From contig NZ_SJPM01000021.1 of the NCBI RefSeq assembly GCF_007859915.1, positions 1-64,000 of the forward strand: a stretch of DNA of 64,000 nucleotides, given 5' to 3'. A model generated the notes under the pieces. It worked only from the letters and a program-made list of their open reading frames with translations. It searched no databases and was not told the origin of the DNA. The translations under genes and the position numbers were made by a program. Of this stretch, positions 17,405 to 26,385 are shown piece after piece; position 1 is the first letter of the stretch, and each line of letters starts with the position of its first letter. This stretch comes from Neorhodopirellula pilleata (GTDB taxonomy: Bacteria > Planctomycetota > Planctomycetia > Pirellulales > Pirellulaceae).

Positions 17405-19315
17405 ATGCAAGTTCAATTAACTCAAACGCAGTGGATCGTGATGCACAGGTTCATGTTTACCCTCGTTGCTGCTTGGATCGCGGCAGCCAGTTCTGCGTCC
17501 TCGGTGCGCGCCGATGATCGTCCCAAACAACCCAACGTGGTCCTGATCTATACCGATGATCTCGGTTGGCAGGACATCAAATGTTACGACATCGACGAGC
17601 CGTGCCCTTACGACACACCGAATCTAGACGCCTTTGCCAAGAAGGGCGTGATGTTCTGGCAGGCGTACTCGCCAGCGCCAACGTGTTCTCCATCAAGGTG
17701 CGCGGTCATCAGCGGTGTGCATCCGGCACGTGCCCAAAAGACGCACGTGGTCGGTGGGCATCCTCCCCATCCGCACAGCATCAACAGTTCGATGATGGAC
17801 CCCTGGTACAGCGGACGGATGCCTGAAGACACGTTCACGCTGGCCAAAGCCATGAAGGCGAATGGCTACACGACAGGGCACGTGGGCAAGTGGCACATCG
17901 CGATCAACCACAACGCTTTCCCACAGCCGATGGACGTTGGGTTCGACTTCACTCGATCGGATCGCGGGGCTCATCAAAACGTCAAGGATCGATTGAGCGG
18001 TTTTGCCACGTCGGCCGAAGACGATGCCTATCGCCTGGACGAAAATGGATATCCATTCCACCAAAACAATGCGGATGCGTTGCAGTTTCTGAATCAGTTC
18101 AAAGATAAACCATTCTTTCTGTATTACTGCACATGGCTGGTTCATTCGCCAATCATTACGCGAAACGAAGCCTTGCTAAATAAGTATGCCGAACGCATGG
18201 GAGTGGATCCTGCGAAAACTCCCTCCAAAGAGGTTCCGGGGCAGCGCAATCCGTTCTACGGGGCCATGGTGGAATCGCTGGATTACTATGTGGGCCAGGT
18301 TTTCCATTATCTCGATTCGACGGAAGACCCACGCTGGCCGGGGCGCCAGCTAAGCGAGAACACCTACGTGATCTTCACTTCCGACAACGGCGGCATGGAA
18401 GGGGGCCCGACCGAACGCTACACCGACAACAATCCCCTGGATCGCGGCAAGATTTCAGCCAAAGAAGGTGGCACGCGCGTGCCGCTTTTCATTGCTGGGC
18501 CGGGGATTCCAGCGGGCGTGGAATCCGATGTCATGGTCAATGGGCTCGATTTCTATCCCACGATTTTGTCTCTCGTGGGCGCCGAACGTCCAACCGACAA
18601 AATTCTCGACGGCTGTGACATGACGCCTTTGCTGAAAAGCGATCCCACCAATCCCGCTTTGATCAAGCATGCCGATGGATCCGTACGCGACACGATGGCT
18701 TGGCACTTTCCGCACGGTGTTGCCTTGGAAAGCACGATCCGGGTTGGCGATTTCAAACTGATCCGCAACTACGACCATGTCGGCAAGCCCGGCACGCCGA
18801 ACCTGGAATTGTTTCAGCTCTACAAGACGGTGGACGGTACTCAGCAGCGCGTCGATATCGAAGAGGCCAACAACCTCGCGGCCGCCATGCCGAAGAAAAC
18901 ACAGGCAATGAATCAAAAGCTGACGGAAATGCTGTCGGAGATGAACGCGAGCTACCCGGCGTACAATCCGAACACCAAATCAGAATTGCCCGGCAAACAA
19001 CAGGTCCCCACGATCACGGAAGTCGAAGAACGAAATGGGATCGTCCGTGTTGAAATTCAAGACAACGGCGCAAGCGTACAGCAAGTTCACTTGATCTACA
19101 CCCTCAACGGCAACGATCGCTACGAGGAGTGGTTTCAAATTTCCATGCAATCAGCAGGTGCCGACAAATTCGCGATCTCGCTGCCCGAGGGAACCACGCA
19201 TTACTTCATCAACCTAATTGACGAAAACCAATTTTTGGTGAGCTACCCAAGTTTGAAGAAACTGAAGGGGGGGCAGAAGTCCTACACACCGCATGCGTTA
19301 ACGGTGACACCATAG
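17405..19315 (+). CDS. Secreted sulfatase with C-terminal extension
   Basis: The protein has 636 residues from ATG 17405; ATG 17441 is an alternative that shortens the N-terminus before the signal peptide (FMFTLVAAWIAAASSASSVRA). YTDDLGWQDIKCYD and CSPSRCAVISG are present, with the catalytic Cys at residue 94. HVGKWHIAINH, TSDNGGMEGG and KISAKEGGTRVPLF follow. Compared with single-domain paralogues there are inserts after the catalytic motif (the HPPHPHSINSSMMDPW region) and about 100 extra C-terminal residues with a beta-sandwich pattern (VRVEIQDNGASVQQVHLIY). The extra domain may bind or orient the polymer. It follows the DUF1080 gene by 15 bp. Confidence 0.92.
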   Translation: MQVQLTQTQWIVMHRFMFTLVAAWIAAASSASSVRADDRPKQPNVVLIYTDDLGWQDIKCYDIDEPCPYDTPNLDAFAKKGVMFWQAYSPAPTCSPSRCAVISGVHPARAQKTHVVGGHPPHPHSINSSMMDPWYSGRMPEDTFTLAKAMKANGYTTGHVGKWHIAINHNAFPQPMDVGFDFTRSDRGAHQNVKDRLSGFATSAEDDAYRLDENGYPFHQNNADALQFLNQFKDKPFFLYYCTWLVHSPIITRNEALLNKYAERMGVDPAKTPSKEVPGQRNPFYGAMVESLDYYVGQVFHYLDSTEDPRWPGRQLSENTYVIFTSDNGGMEGGPTERYTDNNPLDRGKISAKEGGTRVPLFIAGPGIPAGVESDVMVNGLDFYPTILSLVGAERPTDKILDGCDMTPLLKSDPTNPALIKHADGSVRDTMAWHFPHGVALESTIRVGDFKLIRNYDHVGKPGTPNLELFQLYKTVDGTQQRVDIEEANNLAAAMPKKTQAMNQKLTEMLSEMNASYPAYNPNTKSELPGKQQVPTITEVEERNGIVRVEIQDNGASVQQVHLIYTLNGNDRYEEWFQISMQSAGADKFAISLPEGTTHYFINLIDENQFLVSYPSLKKLKGGQKSYTPHALTVTP

Positions 19316-19379
19316 TTCGATCTTCTTCTGCGACTTCCAGAGCAAGACATTGATCACTCGTCCCCACGTGATTCCTAAA

Positions 19380-21737
19380 ATGATTTGCACGACCGCTTTG
19401 CTCGTAGTGCTACTGACGCTGACGGTGGCTCTCCCGTCCGTCTGTGTCGCTGATCAATACGACGTTTACCTGTTGGCGGGGCAATCCAACATGGATGGGC
19501 GAGGGTTTGTCAGTGAGTTGTCTGAAGCTCAAGCCAAGCCGGTTGAGGATGTGATTGTTTTCTACCGCAATGAGAAAAGCTCAAGCAAGAGTTGGCAGAC
19601 TCTGGTTCCCGGCTTCAGCGTGCCGCCAAAATACAAAGGGGAATTTCCATCGCCAACGTTCGGTCCCGAGATGGCATTCGCTCGCACGATGTTGCAAGCC
19701 AACCCAGACCAAAAGTTAGCCTTGATCAAGGGTTCGCAAGGCGGGACGAGTTTGCGGGCGGACTGGAAGCCAGGTCGTCATGGGGACACCGAAAGCCAGG
19801 GACCCCAGTACCGTGATTTCATCAGGACGATTCAGACGGCAACCGAGCAACTACGCAAGCGCGGTGATTCATTTACCATCCGTGGTTTGTTATGGCATCA
19901 AGGCGAATCTGACCGGACGTCCAGCATCCCGGTCTACGGTCGTCGACTGAAGAATTTGATCACGCGACTTCGCGAAGATGTAGGGGTACCGGATCTGCCA
20001 GTCGTTGTCGGCGAAGTCTTTGACAACGGTCAGCGTGACAGCGTTCGCGTTGCAATCCAGGTTGTCGCCGCCGAAAGCGCAACGGTTGGGCTGGTTTCCT
20101 CCGCTGGAACAACCACCTCGGATCCGGGCACACACTTCGATACGAAGAGCCAACTGTTGTTGGGCCAACGCTACGCCAATGTGATGATGAAGTTGCCAGC
20201 GCCGAAGCCGGCAAAGGCACCCGCGACGAGCGGGCAAAGAACAGAAGACCGCCCCAATGTACTGTTCATCTCCATCGATGATCTTAATGATTGGCAGGGG
20301 TCTCTGGGGGGCCATCGGCAGGTCCAGACTCCCCATCTGGACCGACTGTTCCAACAGGGGCTGCTGTTTACAAACGCTCATTGCTCGCAAGCCGTTTGTA
20401 CTGCTTCGCGAAATTCTCTTTTGAGCGGAATCCATCCAGCTTCCTCTGGCTGGTATTCCTCGACCAAAGCGATGCGACGGACGTATGACGAGGTCATGGG
20501 AAACCACGTCATGCTCCCGCAATATTTTCGTGACAACGGCTACCGAACGCTCACAGCCGGAAAGATTTTTCACCAAGGTGCATCGGACTACCCCGAGCAC
20601 ACCGATCGTTTCTGGGACCAGATTGCTCCTTCCTACGAGGTTCCCGGGCACTTACGCGAGCGTGGCGACGGTTACGGAGGAACAAAGTTCTATCCCTTTC
20701 CCAAGAATGGTCCGCAGATCAGCCGACACTTTGGCAAGGAGTACGAAGATGGAAACTCACTTGCGTGGGGAGCACTCGATCGTGAGGACATGCCTGGGGG
20801 AAAGATGTATGACGAACTGATTGCCGATTGGGCCGTCGACCGACTTGGCGAGCAGCATGAAAAACCATTCTTCCTAGCCGTCGGTTTCGTCCGTCCCCAC
20901 GCACCGTTCACGGCGCCGAAAGAGTTCTTTGCAATGTACGATCTGGACGAGATCGACGTGCCGAACGTCCCAGAGAACGACATGTCAGACATTCCGCTGA
21001 TGGGGAAATCAATCGCCTTTGGTCGATTGAAAGGCGGCGATCATCACGCGGTCGTCAGCCTCAGTGACAACTATTGGCGTGAGTTGGTGTTTGGCTACTT
21101 GGCATGCGTCTCTTTCGTTGATGCCCAGGTTGGCAAAGTGATTGATGCCCTGCAGGAAAGCGAATACAGCGACAACACCATCGTCGTTCTTTGGTCCGAC
21201 CACGGTCAGCATCTTGGCGAAAAACGCCACTGGCGGAAACAGTCTCTTTGGGAAGAATCCACCCGAGTCCCCCTGTATTTCAAAGCACCGGGTGTCACCG
21301 CCGCCGGCGAGACTTGTTCTCAGGTGGTCAGCCTGTTGGATGTCTATCCGACGCTGGTTGATCTGTGCAAACTTCCTCCGGCTTCGCGACTCGAAGGCGA
21401 GTCGCTTGTGCCGCAATTGAGCAATCCGTCTGTGTTCCGAGTGAAACCGGTTTTGAGCAGCTGGTATTACGGCAATCATGCCGTGCGGAGCAATGACTGG
21501 CGATACATCCGGTATCGGGACGGTGGCGAGGAGCTTTACGACCATCGCAGCGATGCCGGCGAGCACAATAATTTGGCGGGCGATCCCAACTACACCGACG
21601 TTATCGAAGAACACGCGCGCTGGCTTCCCCAGAGCGATGTCCTTCCGGCTGGCACCACCGAATGGACAGGCGACCAGCTTGACCGCCGGATTCGTGGGTG
21701 GAAAGCGAATGACTCTGTGCCAGCTTGGTTAAGATAG
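19380..21737 (+). CDS. SASA-type acetylesterase-sulfatase fusion protein, secreted
   Basis: A single frame; a TTG at 19350 is possible, but ATG 19380 gives a cleaner signal peptide (TTALLVVLLTLTVALPSVCVA) and 785 residues. Residues about 27-275 form an SASA/sialate O-acetylesterase-like SGNH domain: LLAGQSNMDGRG with Ser36, LLWHQGESD near 170, and DPGTHFD with D248 and H252. A short proline/alanine linker (KPAKAPATSGQRTED) leads into an iduronate-2-sulfatase-like domain: ISIDDLNDW, CTASRNSLLSG with catalytic Cys340, TAGKIFHQG, and SDHGQHLGEKRHW. The Ala in the CxASR signature is normal for that subgroup. The fusion couples deacetylation and desulfation. Confidence 0.91.
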   Translation: MICTTALLVVLLTLTVALPSVCVADQYDVYLLAGQSNMDGRGFVSELSEAQAKPVEDVIVFYRNEKSSSKSWQTLVPGFSVPPKYKGEFPSPTFGPEMAFARTMLQANPDQKLALIKGSQGGTSLRADWKPGRHGDTESQGPQYRDFIRTIQTATEQLRKRGDSFTIRGLLWHQGESDRTSSIPVYGRRLKNLITRLREDVGVPDLPVVVGEVFDNGQRDSVRVAIQVVAAESATVGLVSSAGTTTSDPGTHFDTKSQLLLGQRYANVMMKLPAPKPAKAPATSGQRTEDRPNVLFISIDDLNDWQGSLGGHRQVQTPHLDRLFQQGLLFTNAHCSQAVCTASRNSLLSGIHPASSGWYSSTKAMRRTYDEVMGNHVMLPQYFRDNGYRTLTAGKIFHQGASDYPEHTDRFWDQIAPSYEVPGHLRERGDGYGGTKFYPFPKNGPQISRHFGKEYEDGNSLAWGALDREDMPGGKMYDELIADWAVDRLGEQHEKPFFLAVGFVRPHAPFTAPKEFFAMYDLDEIDVPNVPENDMSDIPLMGKSIAFGRLKGGDHHAVVSLSDNYWRELVFGYLACVSFVDAQVGKVIDALQESEYSDNTIVVLWSDHGQHLGEKRHWRKQSLWEESTRVPLYFKAPGVTAAGETCSQVVSLLDVYPTLVDLCKLPPASRLEGESLVPQLSNPSVFRVKPVLSSWYYGNHAVRSNDWRYIRYRDGGEELYDHRSDAGEHNNLAGDPNYTDVIEEHARWLPQSDVLPAGTTEWTGDQLDRRIRGWKANDSVPAWLR

Positions 21738-22493
21738 CGGCGCAAGTCTATTGGCAGGAAGATATCGGTCCACACTGCATCACTTTTTAAACGGTACAAC
21801 GCACATGATTACTTTGTCGGCTTGTGGTCAGAGAACGCTGGTAGGAACGTTGACAATGTTTATCTTCCTGTCCCTCTTTGCTTGTCTCATTCTTCTGTCC
21901 TCCGGCTTCTGTTCGCCCGTGAGCGCTGCCGGCAACCCGCCCAACGTCATTTTCATGTTGACTGACGATTTGGGGTACTCCGATATCGGTTGCTATGGAG
22001 CAACGAAGGTCAAAACGCCTCACATCGACCGGCTTGCCGCCGAAGGAGCCCGGTTCACTGGGTTTTACACGGCAGCGTCGATTTGTTCACCATCACGCGC
22101 CGCCTTCTTGACGGGGGCTTATCACCAGCGTGCCGGACTCTACATGGGAATCAATCCGAACAGGAAGGCCCATTGGTTTCTGGGACTGCACCCCGACGAA
22201 ATCACTATTGCCGAGCAATTTAAGCAACGCGGCTACGCAACCCACATGGTCGGCAAATGGCATCTTGGCACGGAGCCGGAATTCTTGCCGCGCACGCAGG
22301 GCTTTGATCACTACTATGGCATGCCTTGTAACTATTCTCATTCCCCTGAGTTTTTCGACAACGATGACAAGGTCTTTGCAGAGACGCCGCTCGACCAATT
22401 GACTAAGCTCTACACACAACGCATCACTTCAACCATTCGAGAATCTGCGAAGCGGAATGTGTCAACGACTTTGAGACAGCTTTGTGACTCAAC

Positions 22494-23651
22494 TTAAAGT
22501 CGTAGTTCAGTGTGGTCAGGGGCCAGCCCCTGAAACCCCGGGATTTTTTTAGGCATGACTCGGGTGTTCAATGATGATTCTTGCGGTATCGTCGTCGTGT
22601 CCGGTGAAACGGAAGATGGCTCTGCGGGGACGCAACCATCCAAGGGATAGCCGGATCGAGGGTGCGTCAATGACGTTTCTTCAGGAGCCTCCGCGCAATG
22701 TACCGCGGGGGCTTCATTTTCTTTTTCCGCTTGGCAACGTGGCGCGTTGATCCAAACGGCTCCTGGAATGGGTTCGGGCCTTGGAGTTCCTTTGACGAAT
22801 CGTTCCGGATTTCGTTGCCATGCTAACTCAAGTGTTTGCTCTCGCGCCGATCGAATTTCATCCGCTTGTCCATAGTGCAACGATGCAGGCGTCAGCATGC
22901 CGATTCCACTGTGGTAGTGATCGTTGTTGTACCAGTGAAAAAATCGGCGACAGAATCCCAACGCATCTTCATAGCTGCCGAATCGTTGCGGAAATTCTGG
23001 ACGATATTTCATGGTTTTGAATTGGCTCTCCGAAAATGGATTGTCATTCGATACGTGAGGACGACTGTGGCTCTTGGTGACTCCCAGTGAACCGAGCAGG
23101 TGAGCGACGTTGTGCGATGTCATCGACGGCCCGCGATCGCTGTGAATAATCAGTTGGTCTGCTGGTACGTTTTGTTTCTCGATCGTGGTTTCGATCAATC
23201 GTTTCGCCAAGTCCGAGCTTTCTCGATGCGCCAGCATCCAGCCAACAACGGTGCGACTGTAGATGTCCAAAATCACGTAGAGGTAGTAGTACGTCCATTT
23301 CTCCGGGCCTTTCAGCTTGGTGATGTCCCAGGACCAGACTTCATTGGGTCCGGTAGCCAGCAATTCTGGCTTCTTGTATTTCGGATGGGTCAGTTGGTTT
23401 CGCCGTTCTCGGCTGCTTTGGTTCTCTTCGAGAATGCGGTACATCGTCCTCACACTACAGAGATAACTGCCCTCATCGAGTAACTTCGAATAGACCTGCC
23501 GCGGCGACTGATCGGCAAACCGTTCACTATTGAGTTGATCAAGCACCGCTTTACGTTCGTCGACCGAAAGCGCCCGAGCCGGTGTCGGTCGTGGCTTGGC
23601 ATCAGACGTCACTTCGCGACGACGATAAAAAGTTGCCCGCGACACATTCAA
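22494..23651 (-). CDS. IS3-family transposase OrfB (DDE integrase domain)
   Basis: The 385 residues encode the retroviral-integrase-type catalytic domain of IS3 elements. An HTH-like segment (NVSRATFYRRR) precedes the core, with the acidic triad in WSWDITKLKG, IIHSDRGPSM and NPFSESQFK. The frame continues upstream of the ATG at 23651 (GRLKAAKKLGEEIGIAAACKAL), so the active protein would be an OrfAB product made by frameshifting rather than initiation here. The C-terminal 90 residues are longer and less conserved than usual. Catalytic residues look intact, but the element's other end is missing. Confidence 0.85.
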   Translation of the reverse strand: MNVSRATFYRRREVTSDAKPRPTPARALSVDERKAVLDQLNSERFADQSPRQVYSKLLDEGSYLCSVRTMYRILEENQSSRERRNQLTHPKYKKPELLATGPNEVWSWDITKLKGPEKWTYYYLYVILDIYSRTVVGWMLAHRESSDLAKRLIETTIEKQNVPADQLIIHSDRGPSMTSHNVAHLLGSLGVTKSHSRPHVSNDNPFSESQFKTMKYRPEFPQRFGSYEDALGFCRRFFHWYNNDHYHSGIGMLTPASLHYGQADEIRSAREQTLELAWQRNPERFVKGTPRPEPIPGAVWINAPRCQAEKENEAPAVHCAEAPEETSLTHPRSGYPLDGCVPAEPSSVSPDTTTIPQESSLNTRVMPKKIPGFQGLAPDHTELRL

Positions 23652-23704
23652 AGCCTTGCACGCGGCGGCGATTCCGATTTCTTCGCCGAGCTTCTTGGCG
23701 GCCT

Positions 23705-23935
23705 TCAGTCGTCCTTCTCTTGTGACCTTGTCTGCATCATCTCCGAGACTTTTTTTTGGACGTCGATGATCAGCTCGGCTTGGCGGAGCTTCTCCTTCAG
23801 GCGTTCATTCTCGCGTTCCAGGCGAGCGACTTCTTGGGCTGGGGTGAGTTTGCGTTTTTGGTTTGACTTTTTCGATGATGACAAAGATTCATTCCGAATT
23901 TGGCGACGCCATCGTGCGACGACGGACGAGTATCC
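23705..23935 (-). pseudogene. IS3-family OrfA, N-terminally truncated
   Basis: The frame encodes GYSSVVARWRRQIRN, then a leucine-zipper-like stretch (VARLERENERLKEKLRQAEL) and IIDVQKKVSEMM. This is the second half of an IS3-family OrfA. The first half, with the main HTH helices, is missing because the sequence passes directly into sulfatase DNA at about 23925-23935. The shared bases at the junction (GTATCC) fit both frames. An ATG at 23941 exists only by chance in the sulfatase antisense. Confidence 0.8.
23749..23757 (-). promoter_or_regulatory. Programmed -1 frameshift slippery site of the IS3 element
   Basis: On the minus strand an A8 run followed by G (within CAAAAAAAAGTC) occurs where OrfA reads VQKKVSEMM. 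A -1 slip on this run opens a frame (SLGDDADKVTREGRLK) that is uninterrupted into OrfB, whereas the zero frame stops at 23705. This matches the A-rich slippery sites of IS3 elements that make the OrfAB transposase. Confidence 0.7.
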
Positions 23936-24676
23936 GCACACGCCCTACGAGGCAGGTAAAGTGTTCCGGGGGAAATCTCAAGATGGAGTACGCGGTGATG
24001 TCATCCAGGAGCTTGACTGGAGCGTCGGAGAGATGTTGGCTGCACTCAATCAAGAAGGGATTGCGGACAACACGATCGTCATTTTCAGTTCGGATAACGG
24101 GCCGACAAGCAACAGGTACGCCAGACCTTACCGTGGAACCAAATACGTGACGCTCGAGGGAGGTCATCGCGTTCCATTCATCTTCCACTGGCCGGCTCGG
24201 ATCAAAACCCCAATCGTTCCCAAGGTTAGCATCCATGCGATGGATGTGTTTCCGACCCTATCTAAAGCCATCGGAGCAGAAATGCCGCGTGGCCGTATCT
24301 ATGATGGTGAGAGTTTGCTGCCACTGCTGGACGGAAGATCGCTCAAGCGAGCAGCCACCCAACCGTTCTAATATTACAACTGTGAGAATCTCCAAGCGAT
24401 TCGTAGCGGCCCGTGGAAACTCCACCTTCCGCGACATAAAGAGCAGGTACCGTTTTGGGACGAAAACAAAGGCTTTATCAAACTTCAAAAGCCGGTTCTT
24501 TACAATCTGATCGCGGACCAAACCGAAAGTACCGACGTCGCCGCCACCAACCCGATGGTGGTGCACGAGATGATGAAGCTAGCCGCACTAGCTCGACAAG
24601 ATCTCGGCGAGTTCATGCATCGTGGAAAGTCGCAGCGGCCGACCGGCTCGCTTTTTCCTGATGCCCCCGTGATCAG

Positions 24677-26149
24677 TCACGAGAAAGATTGGGGCACGGT
24701 GGGATAAACACTATTGGCCGACGAATACATCGTCAGCAGTGTCGACATCAGCTGTTCATAGCGAGCGTCTTTTGACTTGCTGATCGACTGCAGCAGTCCG
24801 TCGATCTCGTCTGTTTGGAATAGCATCGTTGGTGTCAGATGCAAGGCATCCTGCAAGCCCTCGCCAGACGCAAACCTCTCGCCTGTCTGGTCCGCTACGC
24901 CGATCTGCTGAAGGATCCGAACGTTGAGTTTTCGCGGCCAATCCTTTCCCGCCGCCGAGTGCGCCAGGCCAAGCAGGTACAGGTTCGTTCGATTGTCGCC
25001 TGGATCGCGTACCCGGCGACCGGCCAAAAATGCTTGCAGCGCGAGTGCACCGCAGAATGCCATGACCGGATTGGGATACGGTGCCGTGTCGAGGCAATGA
25101 TCCATGACCTCGTTGACGAATCCAGGGACTCGCAAAAGCCGCTCGGGAAGCGGTCCGGGATCCTCGATCGACGAGGCTGGTTCGATGGGAGGATCGTCGT
25201 CAGTTTCCTCCTCCGTGCTAACTCGAACGTTGAACTGACTTAGGTCGACTTCATCAAGCGCTTGTGATGTGCACTCGTCACGTAGCCAGCCGAAGGGGCG
25301 ATCGTGCGGTTTAGTTGCGGCTTGGTTGATCTTGTGTTGCAGCTCTTTGTCAGACCATGGCGGCACGCACCGCGGATTGTAATGCTGCGTCAGGATCGTG
25401 AGAGCGTCACTGGCGTCGATCCCAAAACCATGAACGAGTGCCGTGGCCGCGGCATAGGTTTGCGAATGGCCTCCGCTTCCTGAGATGGCCGGCGGCATGG
25501 CGTCGAGGTATGCGATCGCACGCCGCTCGATTTCGTTAGGGCTGTCGGTGGAACGGTCAGTCGACGGTGAAGTTTTTTGCGACGTCTCCGGCCAGAAGTA
25601 CTGGCAGATCTGAGTGAGCTCATCCTGTTTCGCCGCGATCTCGGCGCGTGCATCCGACAGACGCCTTCCCGTAATCGTGAAGAATCGAGCGTGATCGTAG
25701 ACTTCAATCTGCCCCGATTGATCCGGCCCCAGCCCTTTACGCTGACAACCAACGTGAGGCGGTTTGGAGCCTTCGACGATCAACTTCACACCTCGCCCTG
25801 ACGGCGAAATTTCTGTGTAGGTGGCGAGATAGTCAACGATCTCTTTGCCCCAAGTGAAGTTTCCTGACTCGTCCAAGCAACGATCCAGATCAATGCCGGT
25901 GAAGCAATCGTCCGGAGTGAAAATGAAGCCGATCCCCGCCAAAACTGGATCATCCTGGAATTGCTTCATCGCCGCCTTAAACGACGACCAATCGCACGGG
26001 TCGATCGAACTCGCTTGATACCCGGTCTTCGGCGAGATGGGCACCTTCGTGAACTGAGTCTCCGTCTTCGATAGTTTCCAACAGACCCACTGATCGAGTT
26101 CAGTCAGTCGTTGTGGGATGTGCTGTGTTGGGAATTCACGAGCGTTCAT
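24677..26149 (-). CDS. Primase/helicase-like protein of an integrated element, C-terminally truncated
   Basis: The 490 residues start from ATG 26149, overlapping the stop of the small HTH gene. Residues 1-190 resemble an archaeo-eukaryotic-type primase-polymerase domain (FTGIDLDRC, YTEISPSGRGVKL, EVYDHARFFTITGR). Residues about 210-295 look like a helical PriCT-type segment. From 330 a DUF3987-like helicase region follows, with Walker A AHSAAGKDW and Walker B-like FQTDEID. The protein stops soon after SSANSVYP: the last residues (TVPQSFS) are read from the antisense of the sulfatase 3' end, so the helicase half is cut off. Such genes belong to phage- or plasmid-like elements and support replication; this copy is probably inactive. 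Confidence 0.8.
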   Translation of the reverse strand: MNAREFPTQHIPQRLTELDQWVCWKLSKTETQFTKVPISPKTGYQASSIDPCDWSSFKAAMKQFQDDPVLAGIGFIFTPDDCFTGIDLDRCLDESGNFTWGKEIVDYLATYTEISPSGRGVKLIVEGSKPPHVGCQRKGLGPDQSGQIEVYDHARFFTITGRRLSDARAEIAAKQDELTQICQYFWPETSQKTSPSTDRSTDSPNEIERRAIAYLDAMPPAISGSGGHSQTYAAATALVHGFGIDASDALTILTQHYNPRCVPPWSDKELQHKINQAATKPHDRPFGWLRDECTSQALDEVDLSQFNVRVSTEEETDDDPPIEPASSIEDPGPLPERLLRVPGFVNEVMDHCLDTAPYPNPVMAFCGALALQAFLAGRRVRDPGDNRTNLYLLGLAHSAAGKDWPRKLNVRILQQIGVADQTGERFASGEGLQDALHLTPTMLFQTDEIDGLLQSISKSKDARYEQLMSTLLTMYSSANSVYPTVPQSFS

Positions 26150-26385
26150 CGAGTGACCTCCTTGCGAGTCGATAATTGTGAATGTGTGGCGGACCGTTCT
26201 TCGTCAATCCGTTTCAATTCGCTGGCGATGTGATCGAAGTTGGCTTCGGAGAAGACGCGGGCGTGGCCGGCCCAGCCGGTCGCTTCGATGTGTCTTGATC
26301 GAATGATGTATTCGATGCGGTGGACCTTGGTGTCCAACCGCCGAGCAATCTCGCCGACGGTTAACAGCAACGGGGGCTGTGACAT
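26146..26385 (-). CDS. Small MerR/excisionase-like HTH protein
   Basis: The frame opens at 26484, but ATG 26385 has AAGGA about 6 nt upstream and starts directly before the conserved part, giving 79 residues. LLTVGEIARRLDTKVHRIEYIIRSRH is a winged-helix DNA-binding start like that of excisionases, followed by GHARVFSEANFDHIASEL. The stop overlaps the primase start by ATGA, so the two are translationally coupled. The expected role is excision, or transcription or replication control of the element. The no-gene region directly upstream is the likely target. Confidence 0.7.
   Translation of the reverse strand: MSQPPLLLTVGEIARRLDTKVHRIEYIIRSRHIEATGWAGHARVFSEANFDHIASELKRIDEERSATHSQLSTRKEVTR

Larger units (their letters stand above)
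22458..23935 (-). mobile_element. IS3-family insertion sequence remnant, orfA end truncated
   Basis: This segment lies inside the sulfatase pseudogene. The left boundary is set where sulfatase coding is lost, at a TGTGTCAACG sequence compatible with a TG-starting IS end. The right boundary is set where sulfatase coding resumes. It contains a complete orfB and an orfA that lacks its first 50 or so codons together with that IS end, so the element cannot move by itself. The two ends do not form an obvious inverted pair, as expected if the right end was deleted along with part of the sulfatase. Confidence 0.8.
21805..24707 (+). pseudogene. Sulfatase gene interrupted by an IS3-family remnant, with a nonsense codon
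   Basis: The 5' part (21805 to about 22457) encodes a signal peptide, MLTDDLGYSDIGCYG, CSPSRAAFLTG, GKWHLGTEPE and a normal continuation to IRESAKRN. It is then replaced by IS3 DNA on the opposite strand. Sulfatase coding resumes near 23925 with YPHTPYEAGKVF and runs through SSDNGPTS and LEGGHRVPFIFHW. An in-frame TAA lies at 24369-24371, after which YYNCENLQAIRSGPWKLHL and the rest of the C-terminus continue in the same frame to TAA 24705-24707. By comparison with paralogues about 10 codons between the two halves are missing. Three lesions (insertion, small deletion, nonsense) show it is dead. Confidence 0.9.

Noticed and set aside
23535..23924. 5' part of the + strand frame that ends at 24371
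   Set aside because: This section is antisense to the IS3 transposase; only the part from about 23925 on is sulfatase.
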